DNA of 64,000 nt from Psychrobacillus psychrodurans (GCA_900114885.1 FOUN01000005.1:168460-232459), one strand, 5' to 3'; positions 1 to 9,370 are shown, numbered from the stretch's first letter. Notes: generated by a model from the letters alone, not told the origin. Translations and numbers: made by a program.

Positions 1-27
1 AAATATAGCATTTTCAATTGTCTATAG

Positions 28-68
28 AAAAAGAGGAAGAGCGAACTCAATTTAGAATTCGCTCTTCT
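28..68 (-). terminator. Intrinsic terminator of the DUF1456 gene
   Basis: Inverted repeat AAGAGCGAA (37-45) / TTCGCTCTT (58-66). Read on the minus strand it is followed by a run of five T (28-32). It starts a few bases after the stop codon of the gene ending at 72. Confidence 0.8.
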
Positions 69-71
69 TTA

Positions 72-581
72 TTAATCTCTGTATTTTACAGCTAATCCTT
101 TAAGGAATTTGCGTGCAAAATTATCCCCGCATTCCTTATAATTACGATGCCCTGGTTTTCTTAAAATAGCACCTAGTTCACCTTTAGATACTATAATTCC
201 GCCATCATCTAATACTTCCAGCATATCTTCCGTTGTTAACTGTAAAGCTACTTTTAGTTTCTTCAAGAGTATATTATTCACATGATCCTTCTGCTGTTCT
301 GCAGGCTCTGGATTAGTAGATTGTGCCTGTTTTGGATCCTGTTTACCTCTTTTATGTATGATTAAACCATTCAAAAATGATTCCAACATCTTGTTGTTAC
401 ACTTCATATGATTTTCATCTTCCACTACTTCAACATCATCATCTTCTTTTGATTTAGTAAGAATTTTAAGTACATCTTCTTTTGTAAGTTCAACGCCACC
501 TAGTTTAAAAATCTCTACCATGTCTTTGTTTTTAATATCTAGGGCATATCTTAATCTGATTAATATATCATTATTTTCCAT
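72..581 (-). CDS. DUF1456 family protein (YehS-like)
   Basis: A 169-aa cytosolic protein of unknown biochemical role. It is made of two related repeats. The first is at residues 1-60 (NNDILIRLRYAL, then DMVEIFKLGGVELTKEDV). The second is at about 103-165 (NNILLKKLKVAL, then DMLEVLDDGGIIVSKGEL). The pairing of an 'ILxxLRYAL' helix with a 'GGVxxxKxE' turn is typical of the DUF1456/YehS family, and the length is normal for it. A charged linker (residues 45-100) separates the repeats. The start has a good ribosome site (AGGAGG, 8 nt upstream). It is a single-gene unit with its own terminator. The family call rests on recognising the repeat pattern; no function should be inferred. Confidence 0.85.
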   Translation of the reverse strand: MENNDILIRLRYALDIKNKDMVEIFKLGGVELTKEDVLKILTKSKEDDDVEVVEDENHMKCNNKMLESFLNGLIIHKRGKQDPKQAQSTNPEPAEQQKDHVNNILLKKLKVALQLTTEDMLEVLDDGGIIVSKGELGAILRKPGHRNYKECGDNFARKFLKGLAVKYRD

Positions 582-690
582 TTATTAACCTCCTATAAAC
601 TATCTATATAACCAACATCTTCTCCATTTTACACGATTTCAATTCCACTATGTTACTACCTTACAAATTTAACTTTTAAATTATTTTCAT

Positions 691-745
691 AAAAAATAAA
701 TATGCCTGGTTTAACACAATTCAGAATTGCATTAGAACCAGGCAC
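691..745 (-). terminator. Terminator hairpin with an AATTCAGAATT core
   Basis: Arms GCCTGGTT (704-711) and AACCAGGC (736-743) enclose the inner palindrome CAATTCAGAATTG. A-rich sequence on the left and T-rich on the right would give U-tracts on either strand, so it may work in both directions. It immediately follows the chemoreceptor stop. The inner core recurs in hairpins near 5165 and 20625. Confidence 0.7.
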
Positions 746-748
746 TTT

Positions 749-2446
749 TTATTCTGCTATTTTAGTTGTTTTAAATTTAGAAACTGCATCAGCAAGGTTC
801 ATAGCAATTGTCGCCAAATGTTGGGAGCTTGCTACCACTTCTTCCATTGAACCAACGGATTCCTCAGCGGACGCAGCTGTCTCTTCTACACCAGCAGCAG
901 ATTCCTCTGAAACGGAAGCAATTTCTTGAACAGATGCATTAATCTGTTGGCTATTTGCGCTAACTTGGGCTAGATTCTTTGAAATCTGCTCTACTTTTTC
1001 TGTCATTGCATGAATACCAATTGTAATTTCTTTAAATTTTTCACCAGTACGTTGTATCTGATCTGTTCCATCTGTTACTTCTTTATAACCGTTCTCTAAA
1101 GTGGTAACTACTGATTGAGATTCATTTTGTATGGTTGCGACAATATCGGTAATTTCTCCAACTGAATGGGATACTTGCTCCGCAAGCTTTCTCACCTCAT
1201 CTGCTACAACTGCAAATCCTTTTCCATGCTCTCCTGCTCTTGCTGCTTCAATTGCTGCATTCAAAGCCAATAAGTTTGTTTGATCGGCGATAGATTGAAT
1301 AACCTCAACTAGGGTTGATATTTCATTCGTCTTGTCGTCTAATCCTTTTACTCGGTCCACAGAGCCTTTGACAATTCCATCGATATCTTTCATTTTATTA
1401 ACGGATAGTTCCATTAACTGCTGTCCATCCTCCGCACCTAGTGTCACCAAGCGAGAATCTTCAACAATACCTCTACTCGATTCATCCGAACTTTGAATAG
1501 CTTGTGCAAAACCATCCATCATTTCAGAAATATCCGACGCACTGGACGCCTGTGTCTCTGCCCCATTTGCAAGCTCATGCATTGTGGTCGCGATTTGCTC
1601 ACTACCAACTTTAACTTGTTCTGCTGATTGAGATAATTGCTCGGATTGACTTGATAATGTATTGGAAGCCAAATGTATTTCAGAAATAACATTTTGTAAA
1701 TCTTGTTGCATCTCATTTGTAGCATTGACCAACATTCCAATTTCATCTTTTCGCTTCGTAATTAATGGTGACTTGGTTAAATCACCAGATGCAATTTCCA
1801 CCAGTCTTTCTGCTACTTTACGTGTTGGATTTCCAATTTTGTTGCCCATAACAACACCAATGACAACAGCTACTATCAATGCAACAAATGTAATGACAAA
1901 TACGATGAATCGATTCGTTTCAAATGCTGACTTGTTGATATTATTCAGTTCCTCCGCAAGGGAGATATTTCTATCTTTTAATACTAGTAAACTATCTCTA
2001 GAAACCGCAAATGCTTCCTCACCCGCTCTTAGACCAGCAAGGGCATCATTATAGTTACCAGCATTAACTAATCCGATATTCGATTGAACTATAGTTGTAA
2101 ATGCATTCCAATCTGTTTCAAATTTCGTAATGGCTTTTTCCCCATTCTCATCAAGTACTAGCCCCCGGTACTGCTCGATGAGTAACGACACTTCTTCCAT
2201 ATTCGTTTTTGCTGTTTGCGTCTTTTCAGGACTTTCATTTAACACTGCAGACAGCATTTGTACCCTCGTATTTTCTGTTAAGCTTGCCATTTCAACTACA
2301 ACCGTTAAAGGTATAACACGATTATGATACATTTCTTTCGAGTGTTGGTTAGTAGCACCAAGTGCTAACAATGACACACCTGCCACTACAAAGATGAATA
2401 CCGTAATTATCAAATAAGTACTAATCAGCTTTCCTTTTAGTTTCAA
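749..2446 (-). CDS. Methyl-accepting chemotaxis protein
   Basis: A transmembrane chemoreceptor of about 565 aa that would signal to CheA/CheW. Layout: TM1 near residues 10-30, an extracellular helical bundle of about 150 residues (4HB type), TM2 near 180-203, a HAMP linker ([15 protein letters not shown]), then the long cytoplasmic coiled coil. The kinase-contacting tip is at about 385-430 and contains the near-invariant [21 protein letters not shown]. Ala/Glu/Gln-rich stretches suit methylation helices. The start chosen is TTG at 2446, because a CAGGGGGT ribosome site lies 7-8 nt upstream; the longer frame to 2476 would place that site inside the gene. The ligand cannot be read from the sequence. 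No other chemotaxis gene is nearby. Confidence 0.93.
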   Translation of the reverse strand: MKLKGKLISTYLIITVFIFVVAGVSLLALGATNQHSKEMYHNRVIPLTVVVEMASLTENTRVQMLSAVLNESPEKTQTAKTNMEEVSLLIEQYRGLVLDENGEKAITKFETDWNAFTTIVQSNIGLVNAGNYNDALAGLRAGEEAFAVSRDSLLVLKDRNISLAEELNNINKSAFETNRFIVFVITFVALIVAVVIGVVMGNKIGNPTRKVAERLVEIASGDLTKSPLITKRKDEIGMLVNATNEMQQDLQNVISEIHLASNTLSSQSEQLSQSAEQVKVGSEQIATTMHELANGAETQASSASDISEMMDGFAQAIQSSDESSRGIVEDSRLVTLGAEDGQQLMELSVNKMKDIDGIVKGSVDRVKGLDDKTNEISTLVEVIQSIADQTNLLALNAAIEAARAGEHGKGFAVVADEVRKLAEQVSHSVGEITDIVATIQNESQSVVTTLENGYKEVTDGTDQIQRTGEKFKEITIGIHAMTEKVEQISKNLAQVSANSQQINASVQEIASVSEESAAGVEETAASAEESVGSMEEVVASSQHLATIAMNLADAVSKFKTTKIAE

Positions 2447-2628
2447 CTTTGAAACCCCCTGTTCTTTATAACTCAAACTCTATTTCCTATAAAACCCTTT
2501 ATAAACTTACGATTATCAACACATTCTCACAATAAGAAAACTGACTCTCTATAACCTTATACTTGTTTATCGGATTATTTTAAAGTCTGTGAAGTGATCA
2601 AAAATCTATTTTTTTCAGCAATAAAAGA

Positions 2629-2678
2629 GTATAGAAAAAGTGCTTGGTTCTAATTGTGAACCAAGCACTTTTCTATAC
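2629..2678 (-). terminator. Strong terminator hairpin after the SRPBCC gene
   Basis: A stem of about 21 bp (arm GTATAGAAAAAGTGCTTGG and its complement) closes on a 7-nt loop, TAATTGT. It starts just after the stop codon at 2687. The T-rich arm gives the U-tract on the minus strand. Confidence 0.8.
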
Positions 2679-2686
2679 ATGTAAAA

Positions 2687-3109
2687 TTACTGTTGCTCCG
2701 CATGTCTTTTAAAGTTGTCTAAAATTGCCTGCCATCCTTCTTGCTGCATTTCAATCGGATTAGCCGTTTCAGCTTCAAATACTTCTACCACTTTCGTGTC
2801 GTTTTCTTCCGCGATGAAAGTGATTTGAACTTTTCTTCCATCCTCTAATTTATAAGAAATGAACTCGTGGGTACGTACTTCATCATAAATGCCTCCAAAA
2901 TCAAAACCAAAGCTTCCATCTTTCGCTTCCATTCTAGAAACAAATTTCCCACCGGCTTTTAAATCATTTTCTGCGTATGGTGTATGCCATTCATCAGAAG
3001 CATTATTCCACTTCGTTATATGAGCAGGCACTGTCCAATATTCCCACACTTTTTCAATCGGTGCATGTACAGTTGCTTCAATTGTTATTATCGAATGATT
3101 CGTATCCAT
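2687..3109 (-). CDS. SRPBCC / AHSA1-like protein
   Basis: A 140-aa soluble protein of the START-like SRPBCC fold, AHSA1 (activator of Hsp90 ATPase homologue 1) type. These proteins bind hydrophobic ligands in a deep cavity; the real role of bacterial members is mostly unknown. Family signs: the N-terminal IEATVHAPIEKVWEYWT, then ITKWNNASDEWHTP, then LKAGGKFVSRMEA, and the C-terminal helix QEGWQAILDNFKRHAE. Length is standard. The ATG follows the ribosome site AAGGGAG. It is a monocistronic gene ending in a strong hairpin. The family assignment is sure; the ligand is unknown. Confidence 0.9.
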   Translation of the reverse strand: MDTNHSIITIEATVHAPIEKVWEYWTVPAHITKWNNASDEWHTPYAENDLKAGGKFVSRMEAKDGSFGFDFGGIYDEVRTHEFISYKLEDGRKVQITFIAEENDTKVVEVFEAETANPIEMQQEGWQAILDNFKRHAEQQ

Positions 3110-3333
3110 TTTCTCATCTCCCTTTACTATGTTATCCTCTTTAGATTCGCTATTTCTATCATTTATTCCTGCATAGTTTTTCAGAAATCAATCGAATAAA
3201 AACAAATTGGCAGCAGGTGATGGCACTTTAATCCATAACTAAATAACACAACGTGAGCATTATAAATAACATTTACTTACTTTGTTGGACAACAATTAAC
3301 AACTTTAATAAATTGTTATTTCTTAAAATTACT

Positions 3334-3741
3334 TTATATAGTTCCAGATTGCACTTTATAGTTTCTTAGAACCATACCATTTGTCTTCGTCATCCCTAAC
3401 TTATCATAATAAGAAACTAAGTCATCATCACAACACAAATCAATCATATAGATGTCAGCAAGTTCTTTTAACATCTGGCTAACTAGTTCCTTACCTATAC
3501 CTTTATTTTTATATTCCGGTAGAACCTCCAAGAATGGAATATAGGCCGATAAAACTCCATCACTAATTGCTGTAATAAATCCAATTACTTTATTAGTATT
3601 ATCATCAATCGCAATAATTACTTTATTGCTTTTATTTAACAGCAGTAGGTGGGTTTGTGGACTTGGTGGATTAGGCCAATCCACAAAAAAACCTTCTAAC
3701 ATATCAGTAGAAATATCACTGGTTGAGTTTTTGTATATCAT
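3334..3741 (-). CDS. GNAT family N-acetyltransferase
   Basis: A 135-aa predicted acetyl-CoA-dependent acyltransferase. Motif A, which binds the pantetheine pyrophosphate, is visible as LEVLPEYKNKGIGKELVSQML at about residues 74-94. It is preceded by the usual beta strands (VIGFITAISDG) and followed by the DLCCDDDLVSYYDKLGM region, where a Tyr often acts as general acid. AGGAGA lies upstream of the ATG. The N-terminal part (VDWPNPPSPQ) suggests the subgroup that acts on small molecules or amino groups, but the substrate cannot be predicted. Confidence 0.88.
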   Translation of the reverse strand: MIYKNSTSDISTDMLEGFFVDWPNPPSPQTHLLLLNKSNKVIIAIDDNTNKVIGFITAISDGVLSAYIPFLEVLPEYKNKGIGKELVSQMLKELADIYMIDLCCDDDLVSYYDKLGMTKTNGMVLRNYKVQSGTI

Positions 3742-3903
3742 AATATATCATCTCCTAATTTTATTTACTAATTAGATAGATAATACATATTAAAAGTAAA
3801 GTAACAAAATATGACCTCCCAATATTCTATGTAATACTATATTGCATTTCTATTTTTGTCTTTGTACGTATACCTTACAAATATTATAGATTTAAATTCA
3901 TAA

Positions 3904-3947
3904 AATAAAAAGACGTAGCCACACCTATCTCGGTGAAGCAACGTCTT
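3904..3947 (-). terminator. Intrinsic terminator of the 62-aa gene
   Basis: Arms AAGACGT (3910-3916) and ACGTCTT (3941-3947) with an inner CACC/GGTG stem. On the minus strand it runs into TTTTTATTTTA. It starts about 10 bp after the stop at 3957. Confidence 0.75.
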
Positions 3948-3956
3948 CTATCCTAA

Positions 3957-4145
3957 TCAGCTATCTCCTTTCAATAAGCGATTTCTACGATTCTCTAATT
4001 CCTTAGCTTCAGTATCCCGGGCTTTCTGATCCCTAAGCAATTGACCATTTACGCGAGGATCTTGTAATCTCATTGCACTCCGTCCCTCCGGCCCCACTTT
4101 TTTACTTACTTTCTGTATTTCCTTTACAAAAAACAGCATGTCCAT
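3957..4145 (-). CDS. Small conserved-looking hypothetical protein
   Basis: A 62-aa protein, not recognised. Reasons to call it real: a textbook ribosome site (GGAGGGAGG) before the ATG, and a terminator directly after the stop. Most of the protein is highly charged and predicted helical (VKEIQKVSKKVGPEGRSAM, then QLLRDQKARDTEAKELENRRN). The RRN-rich C-terminus could bind nucleic acid, but that is only composition. It stands alone between convergent empty stretches; 4146-4416 holds nothing else I can support. Confidence 0.6.
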   Translation of the reverse strand: MDMLFFVKEIQKVSKKVGPEGRSAMRLQDPRVNGQLLRDQKARDTEAKELENRRNRLLKGDS

Positions 4146-4416
4146 TCCTCCCTCCTATAAATTTATCAAAGAGGACAATACAACTTTTCCCCTCTTTATA
4201 AAATATGCAAACACCTAAGGTACACGGAGGGTATAAGCACAGTGAAAAGAATTTAATTAGATATGCATGGAAGGTGGATATTGTAACGTTGCTATGTCAG
4301 AAACAAACATGGAAATCACAACATTCACATTCGCTTGAATTACACGAATGTATCTACCAGATAAAGTTGTTGAGTGCAAAAAAACGATCACATTTTTCGT
4401 TAAATGTGATCGTTTC

Positions 4417-5070
4417 TTAAAGAGACATCGAATTACTGTGCCTTGCTAAGTACTCTTCCTTGTCTTTATAATCTGGCATAATACTTCCAACGCGTCGCCA
4501 AAAGGATCGATCATGATTCATATGAGTTATATGACATAATTCATGGATTATCACATAATCGATTACTTCTATAGGAGCCATAGCAAGACGAAAGTTAAAG
4601 GTAATCTTTTTATCCGAACTACAGCTACCCCACTTAACTTTAGACTCAACTATTTCAATGATTTTAGGTTTAACTTTCAGCAGCTTTTGATATATTTTTA
4701 TACGTTCCTCTACAATAGTCTTGCATCTATCCTTATAGAACTTCTTGAGATTTTTCTTAAGAACCTCTTCATTTAAATCATTACAATCTATTAATTCGTG
4801 AAGAAATCTTTCTTTTCCAATGTACAAAAACTTTCCGTTAGCGTGATACTCTCTTGCCTTAGGTAATTCTCGAGCTGTTCTAATTTCATGGATTTTTTCT
4901 AGTATCCATTTTCCTTTGCTTGCTATTGCCCTATCAATCATTTCTTTACTTGTGCCTTTTGGAACTTTAGCAGTAATGAAACCCAACGTATCTATATGAA
5001 TAGACAGCTTCTTCCCATTTCCATACTGAACATTATATTCAATGATATTATTTTCAAATTCAACTTTCAT
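4417..5070 (-). CDS. YgjP-like zinc metallopeptidase (UPF/M48-related)
   Basis: A 217-aa predicted zinc-dependent peptidase of the YgjP/DUF45 family, related to SprT and wzi-type gluzincins. The metal site is explicit: HELCH at residues 176-180 with a further His at 186 (HMNHDRSFW). The characteristic KVKWGSCSSDKKITFN, which precedes the metal helix in this family, is also present. The N-terminal half is the basic beta-rich domain that often accompanies it. These proteins are frequently found beside restriction or repair genes, but here there are no such neighbours within 10 kb. ATG 5070 is chosen over 5082 because the upstream start would contain the GAGGGT ribosome site. The physiological substrate is unknown. 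Confidence 0.88.
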   Translation of the reverse strand: MKVEFENNIIEYNVQYGNGKKLSIHIDTLGFITAKVPKGTSKEMIDRAIASKGKWILEKIHEIRTARELPKAREYHANGKFLYIGKERFLHELIDCNDLNEEVLKKNLKKFYKDRCKTIVEERIKIYQKLLKVKPKIIEIVESKVKWGSCSSDKKITFNFRLAMAPIEVIDYVIIHELCHITHMNHDRSFWRRVGSIMPDYKDKEEYLARHSNSMSL

Positions 5071-5140
5071 AACTACCCTCATTTTTAATAATAAATTTTG
5101 CTGTTATTTTCGACTTTATTAATGTTATCAACGTATTAAA

Positions 5141-5190
5141 AGGTGTCAGCTCCCCATACAATTCAAAATTGTATGAGGGGCTGACACCTT
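5141..5190. repeat. Long perfect-type hairpin, REP-like
   Basis: A stem of about 23 bp: arm AAGGTGTCAG...CATACAATT and its complement, closed by a CAA loop, with one C-A mismatch and one G-T pair. It sits 70 bp before the metallopeptidase start on the minus strand and just outside the structured element at 5228-5365. The inner AATTCAAAATT resembles the core of the hairpins at 704-743 and 20604-20653. It lacks a strong T-run, so a dispersed palindrome is a better fit than a dedicated terminator. Confidence 0.6.
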
Positions 5191-5227
5191 AACTCTAAAA
5201 TACAAATAGTGCTTTGTATAAAGTGAA

Positions 5228-5365
5228 ACTTCAATCAGTGGGGGTTTCCATCATCCCCCACTGATTGTAGGTTGAACCATTCGGGCGTTTACGGGCAGTT
5301 GTCTCCCACTTATGCTTTGTTGCTTAAACCAAGCCTTGAAGTGGGTGTATTACTGCCAGTTAATG
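5228..5365 (-). other. Orphan structured element, IS200/IS605-end-like
   Basis: A dense run of non-coding secondary structure without any transposase. There is a perfect 13-bp hairpin (CAATCAGTGGGGG 5232-5244 / complement 5255-5267, 10-nt loop). There is also a nested double stem with outer arms GGCAGT (5294-5299) / ACTGCC (5352-5357) and inner arms CCCACTT (5305-5311) / AAGTGGG (5339-5345). On the minus strand the nested structure comes first, then GGTTCAAC, then the perfect hairpin. This order resembles the right ends and guide-RNA (omega RNA) regions of IS200/IS605 elements. It starts a few bases after the DUF4256 stop. The identification is inference from shape only. Confidence 0.4.
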
Positions 5366-5375
5366 CGGGATAAAT

Positions 5376-5942
5376 CTAAACTCTTAGAGTGCCTCTGAAT
5401 CCCCTTGCAGCATAGTACGAGTCTGCTCCATTGTGGTACACAAAAACAGTCTCGTAGCGACTATCACAAAATAGAGCCCCACCGAGTTTTCTTATATCAT
5501 CAGGTGTTTGAACCCAACTCGACGTTTTCAAATCGAAATTTCCAAGTTTTTGCAACTCCCGATATTGTTCTTCCGTTAACAGTTCAATGCCCATCTCATT
5601 TGCCATATCAATAGCGCTATTTTCTGGTTTATGTTTTTTTCTTGACTCCAACGCTTCACGGTCGTAACAAACACTTCTACGGCCTTTAGGACTTTCTGCT
5701 GAACAGTCTATAAAAATATATTCGTCATTCTCTTTATCATAACCAACAACATCCGGTTCCCCTTCTGTTTTTTCCATTTCATTAAGCGACCACAATTTGT
5801 CAGTATTTGTTTCTAGTTTTGTCTGGACACTAATCCATTCAATCTCATCATGACGGTTCATATTTTTCTCAAAACGGCTTTTTAATACTGTGAGTAATTC
5901 CTCTCGTTGTTCTAGTGTCAACTCCGTATTACTCTTTTTCAT
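5376..5942 (-). CDS. DUF4256 domain-containing protein
   Basis: A 188-aa cytosolic protein of the uncharacterised DUF4256 family. Recognised from the run WSLNEMEKTEGEPDVVGYD, then FIDCSAESPKGRRSVCYDRE, and the C-terminal TPDDIRKLGGALFCDSRY with YYAARGFRGTLRV. It is full length for the family, and AAGGAGG precedes the ATG. Conserved acidic and Cys residues could suggest an enzyme, but nothing is established. It stands alone: 5943-6215 upstream holds no gene, and the structured element at 5228-5365 lies directly downstream. Confidence 0.88.
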   Translation of the reverse strand: MKKSNTELTLEQREELLTVLKSRFEKNMNRHDEIEWISVQTKLETNTDKLWSLNEMEKTEGEPDVVGYDKENDEYIFIDCSAESPKGRRSVCYDREALESRKKHKPENSAIDMANEMGIELLTEEQYRELQKLGNFDLKTSSWVQTPDDIRKLGGALFCDSRYETVFVYHNGADSYYAARGFRGTLRV

Positions 5943-6215
5943 ATTAATTCCTCCTTATCTTTTTACTAGGTTTCGTACTATTACCCAACTTGATGGCACA
6001 GGTTTATTAAAAATATTTTAGGTTATTTCTGGACTATACAACCAATTTTATCTAATCCATTCAGCACCATCTTATTCTTTCAAAAAAGGGGAATTAGCAA
6101 ATTTTTTTATATTGTTACTCAAAAGTTAGTATAGCAATGTTTTTAGAAATATTCAGCTTACAAATCTAAATATATTCTAATTCTTTTCATCTGTTTTAAT
6201 CATGGATCAATTGAT

Positions 6216-8558
6216 CTATTCTGTAATTAAACTATAAGCGGAAATTTTCTTTATTTTTAAGGATATTAACATTGAAATACAATAGGCTAGTATAAGGATG
6301 CTTGCACAAAGCATTAGAATAATGGGTAAATTAATAGTAAACTCCATACGTTTAACCCCAGCGCTTGAAAGTAATACGGAAAGCATAGGATTAGTGAAAA
6401 AATAGCCAAGCACACCACCAATTGTAACACCTGTAAAAATCACGGGTAGAAAACTGATGGATATTTGGTTCATCAGTTGAATTGTTGAATAGCCTATTGT
6501 TTTCATTACTCCAAATTCTTTCTTTCGCTTAATAATCATTGTTTTTATAACCAAATACAGAATCATCACAACAACTAGAACGGTAATTGTCAAAACCAGT
6601 AGCATAACTGCAAACACTGCAGCTGTATACATTCCGGTTTGGCTTTCTATATTTTCATCGATATCTAATGTTTCACCTATATAATTCCCGTACTGTTCCT
6701 GGACATTCTTCATAAAGTCTTTATTCGATACTCCGTCTAAATAGACATAGAGTGTAGTACCTTTAAATTCTGATTGTAATTGTTGAATACCTTCCATTGT
6801 TAATGAAGATATCTGTCCTAAATTACCAATCGATTGACTAAGACCTGTTACTAAATAACTTACTGTTTCAGCCCCATATTCTACGTCAACCGTATCGCCA
6901 ATTCCTTTATTGATTTGATTTGAAACTACCCAGGAGATAGCTATTTCGTTTTCATACTTTGGCTGACGCCCTTCATAAACGACATTATTCTCTAGCTGGG
7001 AATAATGATCAGTAACGTTTGTATAAACTGTTTGACCATCAATATTTGTTTCAATTGTGTCTAATATATTCACTTTCCTTACATGATCGATTTGCTCAAT
7101 GTCGCTTAAAAGATTTCTTATGTCTGCATCTGACTTAACAGCTATATATACATTTGCAGGTTCTGATCCAAATAAGTTAACGAATGCCGATTTGTCTGAA
7201 GCAATGTTGTAATACATCACTACTGAAAAAACTGTCGCAAAAGTTAGCGCCATAACTATTAAACTAATCATTATATTTTGTTTTGAGTTTACCAACATTG
7301 ACTTTATAGCAAGTAGAAAATGAAGACCACCTTTAGCTTTTGCCAAAGGAATGTGATTTTTTCTAAAACTGTGTGTATGAACACCTCCACGAAGTGCCGC
7401 AACAGGTAGAATTTTTCTTATACGAAAAGCAGATAACAAAGTTACGACCACAACACAAATGGTTACAAAGAAAATACTGATTATGTTAACAATCATATCA
7501 AAACTTTGAATCCATATTAAACCAGAAATAGTCGAAATAATACCTCCAAACAAAGGCATTAAAGCATATGATAATGCAATTCCTACCACGCTCGCACTAA
7601 GAGCTATCATGATATATTGAAGTAGAATTGATGTAAAAATTTGCCGACTTGTATAGCCAATTGATTTAAGTACTCCTATATTTACCATTCCATCTTCAAT
7701 ACTATTAGAAACACGGAACTTAATGACAATTAGTGAGACCAGTACGATAATCGCAGAAAAAGCTACTAATATTGTAGCTATGATATTGATAGTTAATGTA
7801 TTTACATTTTTAACTAATTCGATATCTAAACCAAAAATGTAAGTAGTGTCCTTATGTTGTGACTTCTTTACATTCTGAATAAATTCATTTTTTAACTGTG
7901 AGGATTTTGTTCTATCTTCCATCACTGCCGATATGATTAACTCATCTGATTGATAGTCAAGTTCGTCTGCTAGTGTTTGATAGGAAGTCTTAGGTAACAT
8001 AAATTTCATAACGCCGATGTTATTTGTACCCATTATCGTTGTTTCAAAAAATCCAGCAACTCGATACTCAAAGTCCTTGTCTTGATATGTGATTCTAAAG
8101 TCATCACCTAACTCATAACCACCATCCGTTTTAAAACTATAAGGTACAAATATATCTTTGGAACTTGAAGTATTCACCTTTTCGATTAACTTTAACGGTC
8201 CAATATTTCGATTAGTATCTGCATTAAAAATTACTGCACTGTTCGTTAATTCACCGTTACCAAATTTATAATTAGCAAGGTTCATATGGATAATCTCTTC
8301 TGTTTCGGTCTTTTTTATCCCAGAATAGTTCTTTAAAAAATCTTCATGAGTTAAATGATAACTTGTTTGATCCATCACAATCGTTACGTGAGGATCTTTT
8401 AATTGCTCTGCTTTTTGATCAAAAAATGCATTTAGTTGAGTAACAACCATTAGACCAACATTAAGAAGTAGCGTAGCAACCAAAATGAATATACATAAAG
8501 AAACGGTAGCGGACTTACTTTTTCTAATATTCGCCATAGATAGGTTCAAGATTTTCAT
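6216..8558 (-). CDS. ABC transporter permease, FtsX/MacB type
   Basis: A 780-aa integral membrane subunit with an internally duplicated layout. TM near 12-35 is followed by a large extracellular domain (about 36-250) and three TM helices ending near 390. A second TM near 425-447 is followed by a second extracellular domain (to about 640) and three terminal TM helices. Each three-helix block has the FtsX signature (GVLKSIGYTSRQIFTSIL and GVMKTIGYSTIQLMNQI). This is the mechanotransmission (MacB-type) arrangement, not the ten-TM BceB one. It lies 1 nt after the ATPase gene, so the two form one exporter. The adjacent two-component genes suggest induction by an envelope-active compound. The substrate is unknown. 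Confidence 0.9.
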   Translation of the reverse strand: MKILNLSMANIRKSKSATVSLCIFILVATLLLNVGLMVVTQLNAFFDQKAEQLKDPHVTIVMDQTSYHLTHEDFLKNYSGIKKTETEEIIHMNLANYKFGNGELTNSAVIFNADTNRNIGPLKLIEKVNTSSSKDIFVPYSFKTDGGYELGDDFRITYQDKDFEYRVAGFFETTIMGTNNIGVMKFMLPKTSYQTLADELDYQSDELIISAVMEDRTKSSQLKNEFIQNVKKSQHKDTTYIFGLDIELVKNVNTLTINIIATILVAFSAIIVLVSLIVIKFRVSNSIEDGMVNIGVLKSIGYTSRQIFTSILLQYIMIALSASVVGIALSYALMPLFGGIISTISGLIWIQSFDMIVNIISIFFVTICVVVVTLLSAFRIRKILPVAALRGGVHTHSFRKNHIPLAKAKGGLHFLLAIKSMLVNSKQNIMISLIVMALTFATVFSVVMYYNIASDKSAFVNLFGSEPANVYIAVKSDADIRNLLSDIEQIDHVRKVNILDTIETNIDGQTVYTNVTDHYSQLENNVVYEGRQPKYENEIAISWVVSNQINKGIGDTVDVEYGAETVSYLVTGLSQSIGNLGQISSLTMEGIQQLQSEFKGTTLYVYLDGVSNKDFMKNVQEQYGNYIGETLDIDENIESQTGMYTAAVFAVMLLVLTITVLVVVMILYLVIKTMIIKRKKEFGVMKTIGYSTIQLMNQISISFLPVIFTGVTIGGVLGYFFTNPMLSVLLSSAGVKRMEFTINLPIILMLCASILILAYCISMLISLKIKKISAYSLITE

Positions 8559-8559
8559 C

Positions 8560-9321
8560 TTACCACCCCATTTCTGCTAGAAAATGTTTAATCTTTTCAT
8601 GCCGTTCTAGATTTTTTTGTTCACTGTATTCACCCAATTTTAAATCACCACAAATGACACCGTCTCGCAAATATAAAATTCGATTTCCACGTAATGCTGT
8701 TTTCATATCATGAGTGACCATGACAATACTTTGCCCGTTTTGATTTGCCTTTGTAAAAATATCTAACACACTTTCACTTGATGCTGAGTTTAATGCACCG
8801 GTTGGCTCATCAGCAAAAAGTATTCTTGGACTGTTAATCAATGCACGAACAATTCCAACTCGCTGTGCCTCCCCACCAGAGAGTTGTGTCGGAAATTTAG
8901 ACCATGCGTTTTCACTAATCCCTACTTGTATTAATAATTCTTTCGCTTTTTGCACGACTTCACGCTTATTCTTATTTACTAAAAGACCACTAGCCAGTAC
9001 ATTATCGAGGACACTCATATTATCTAGTAAATAAATCTGCTGAAAGACAAAGCCGCAATTGTTTCTTCGAAATATCGCCAGTTGATCGTTGTTCAATTTA
9101 GCTAAATTTTTACCACCAAAATCGATTTCACCTAATGTTGGTTTATCTATGCCACTAATTGCATACAGTAGAGTGGATTTTCCAGATCCTGAACTACCCA
9201 TTATGATTGTAAAATCCCCTTCTATTAGACTAATATCTAGATTTTTTAATACATGCTGTTGATTTCCACCGTTCGAAAAGGTTTTACATAGCTTCTCCGT
9301 TTTAATAATTACATTTGTCAT
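8560..9321 (-). CDS. ABC transporter ATP-binding protein (MacB/LolD type)
   Basis: A 253-aa ATPase that powers the adjacent FtsX-type permease. Walker A is GSSGSGKST (residues ~42-50), the Q-loop region FVFQQIYLLDNMSVLDNV, the signature LSGGEAQRVGIVRAL, Walker B ILFADEPTGAL, and the switch His in VMVTHD. The 'DNVLASGLL' stretch and the overall size fit the MacB/BceA subfamily. The C-terminal tail after residue 225 is slightly longer than usual. The start MTNVIIKTEKL follows GGGAG. A terminator (9371-9403) lies between it and the histidine kinase gene, so it probably has its own promoter responding to the regulator. Confidence 0.93.
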   Translation of the reverse strand: MTNVIIKTEKLCKTFSNGGNQQHVLKNLDISLIEGDFTIIMGSSGSGKSTLLYAISGIDKPTLGEIDFGGKNLAKLNNDQLAIFRRNNCGFVFQQIYLLDNMSVLDNVLASGLLVNKNKREVVQKAKELLIQVGISENAWSKFPTQLSGGEAQRVGIVRALINSPRILFADEPTGALNSASSESVLDIFTKANQNGQSIVMVTHDMKTALRGNRILYLRDGVICGDLKLGEYSEQKNLERHEKIKHFLAEMGW

Positions 9322-9370
9322 GCTTTTAGCACTCTCCCTTTATTAAGCTCATGTTTGTATTTTCAACTCA

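Noticed and set aside
1662..2054. 130-aa plus-strand ORF opposite the chemoreceptor gene
   Set aside because: It is antisense to a well-supported coding sequence and reflects its codon pattern. Other long antisense ORFs (for example at 34765-35256, 41686-42024 and 54945-55328) are rejected for the same reason.
4205..4420. 71-aa plus-strand ORF
   Set aside because: No ribosome site before its start, no recognisable sequence, and it overlaps the metallopeptidase gene end.
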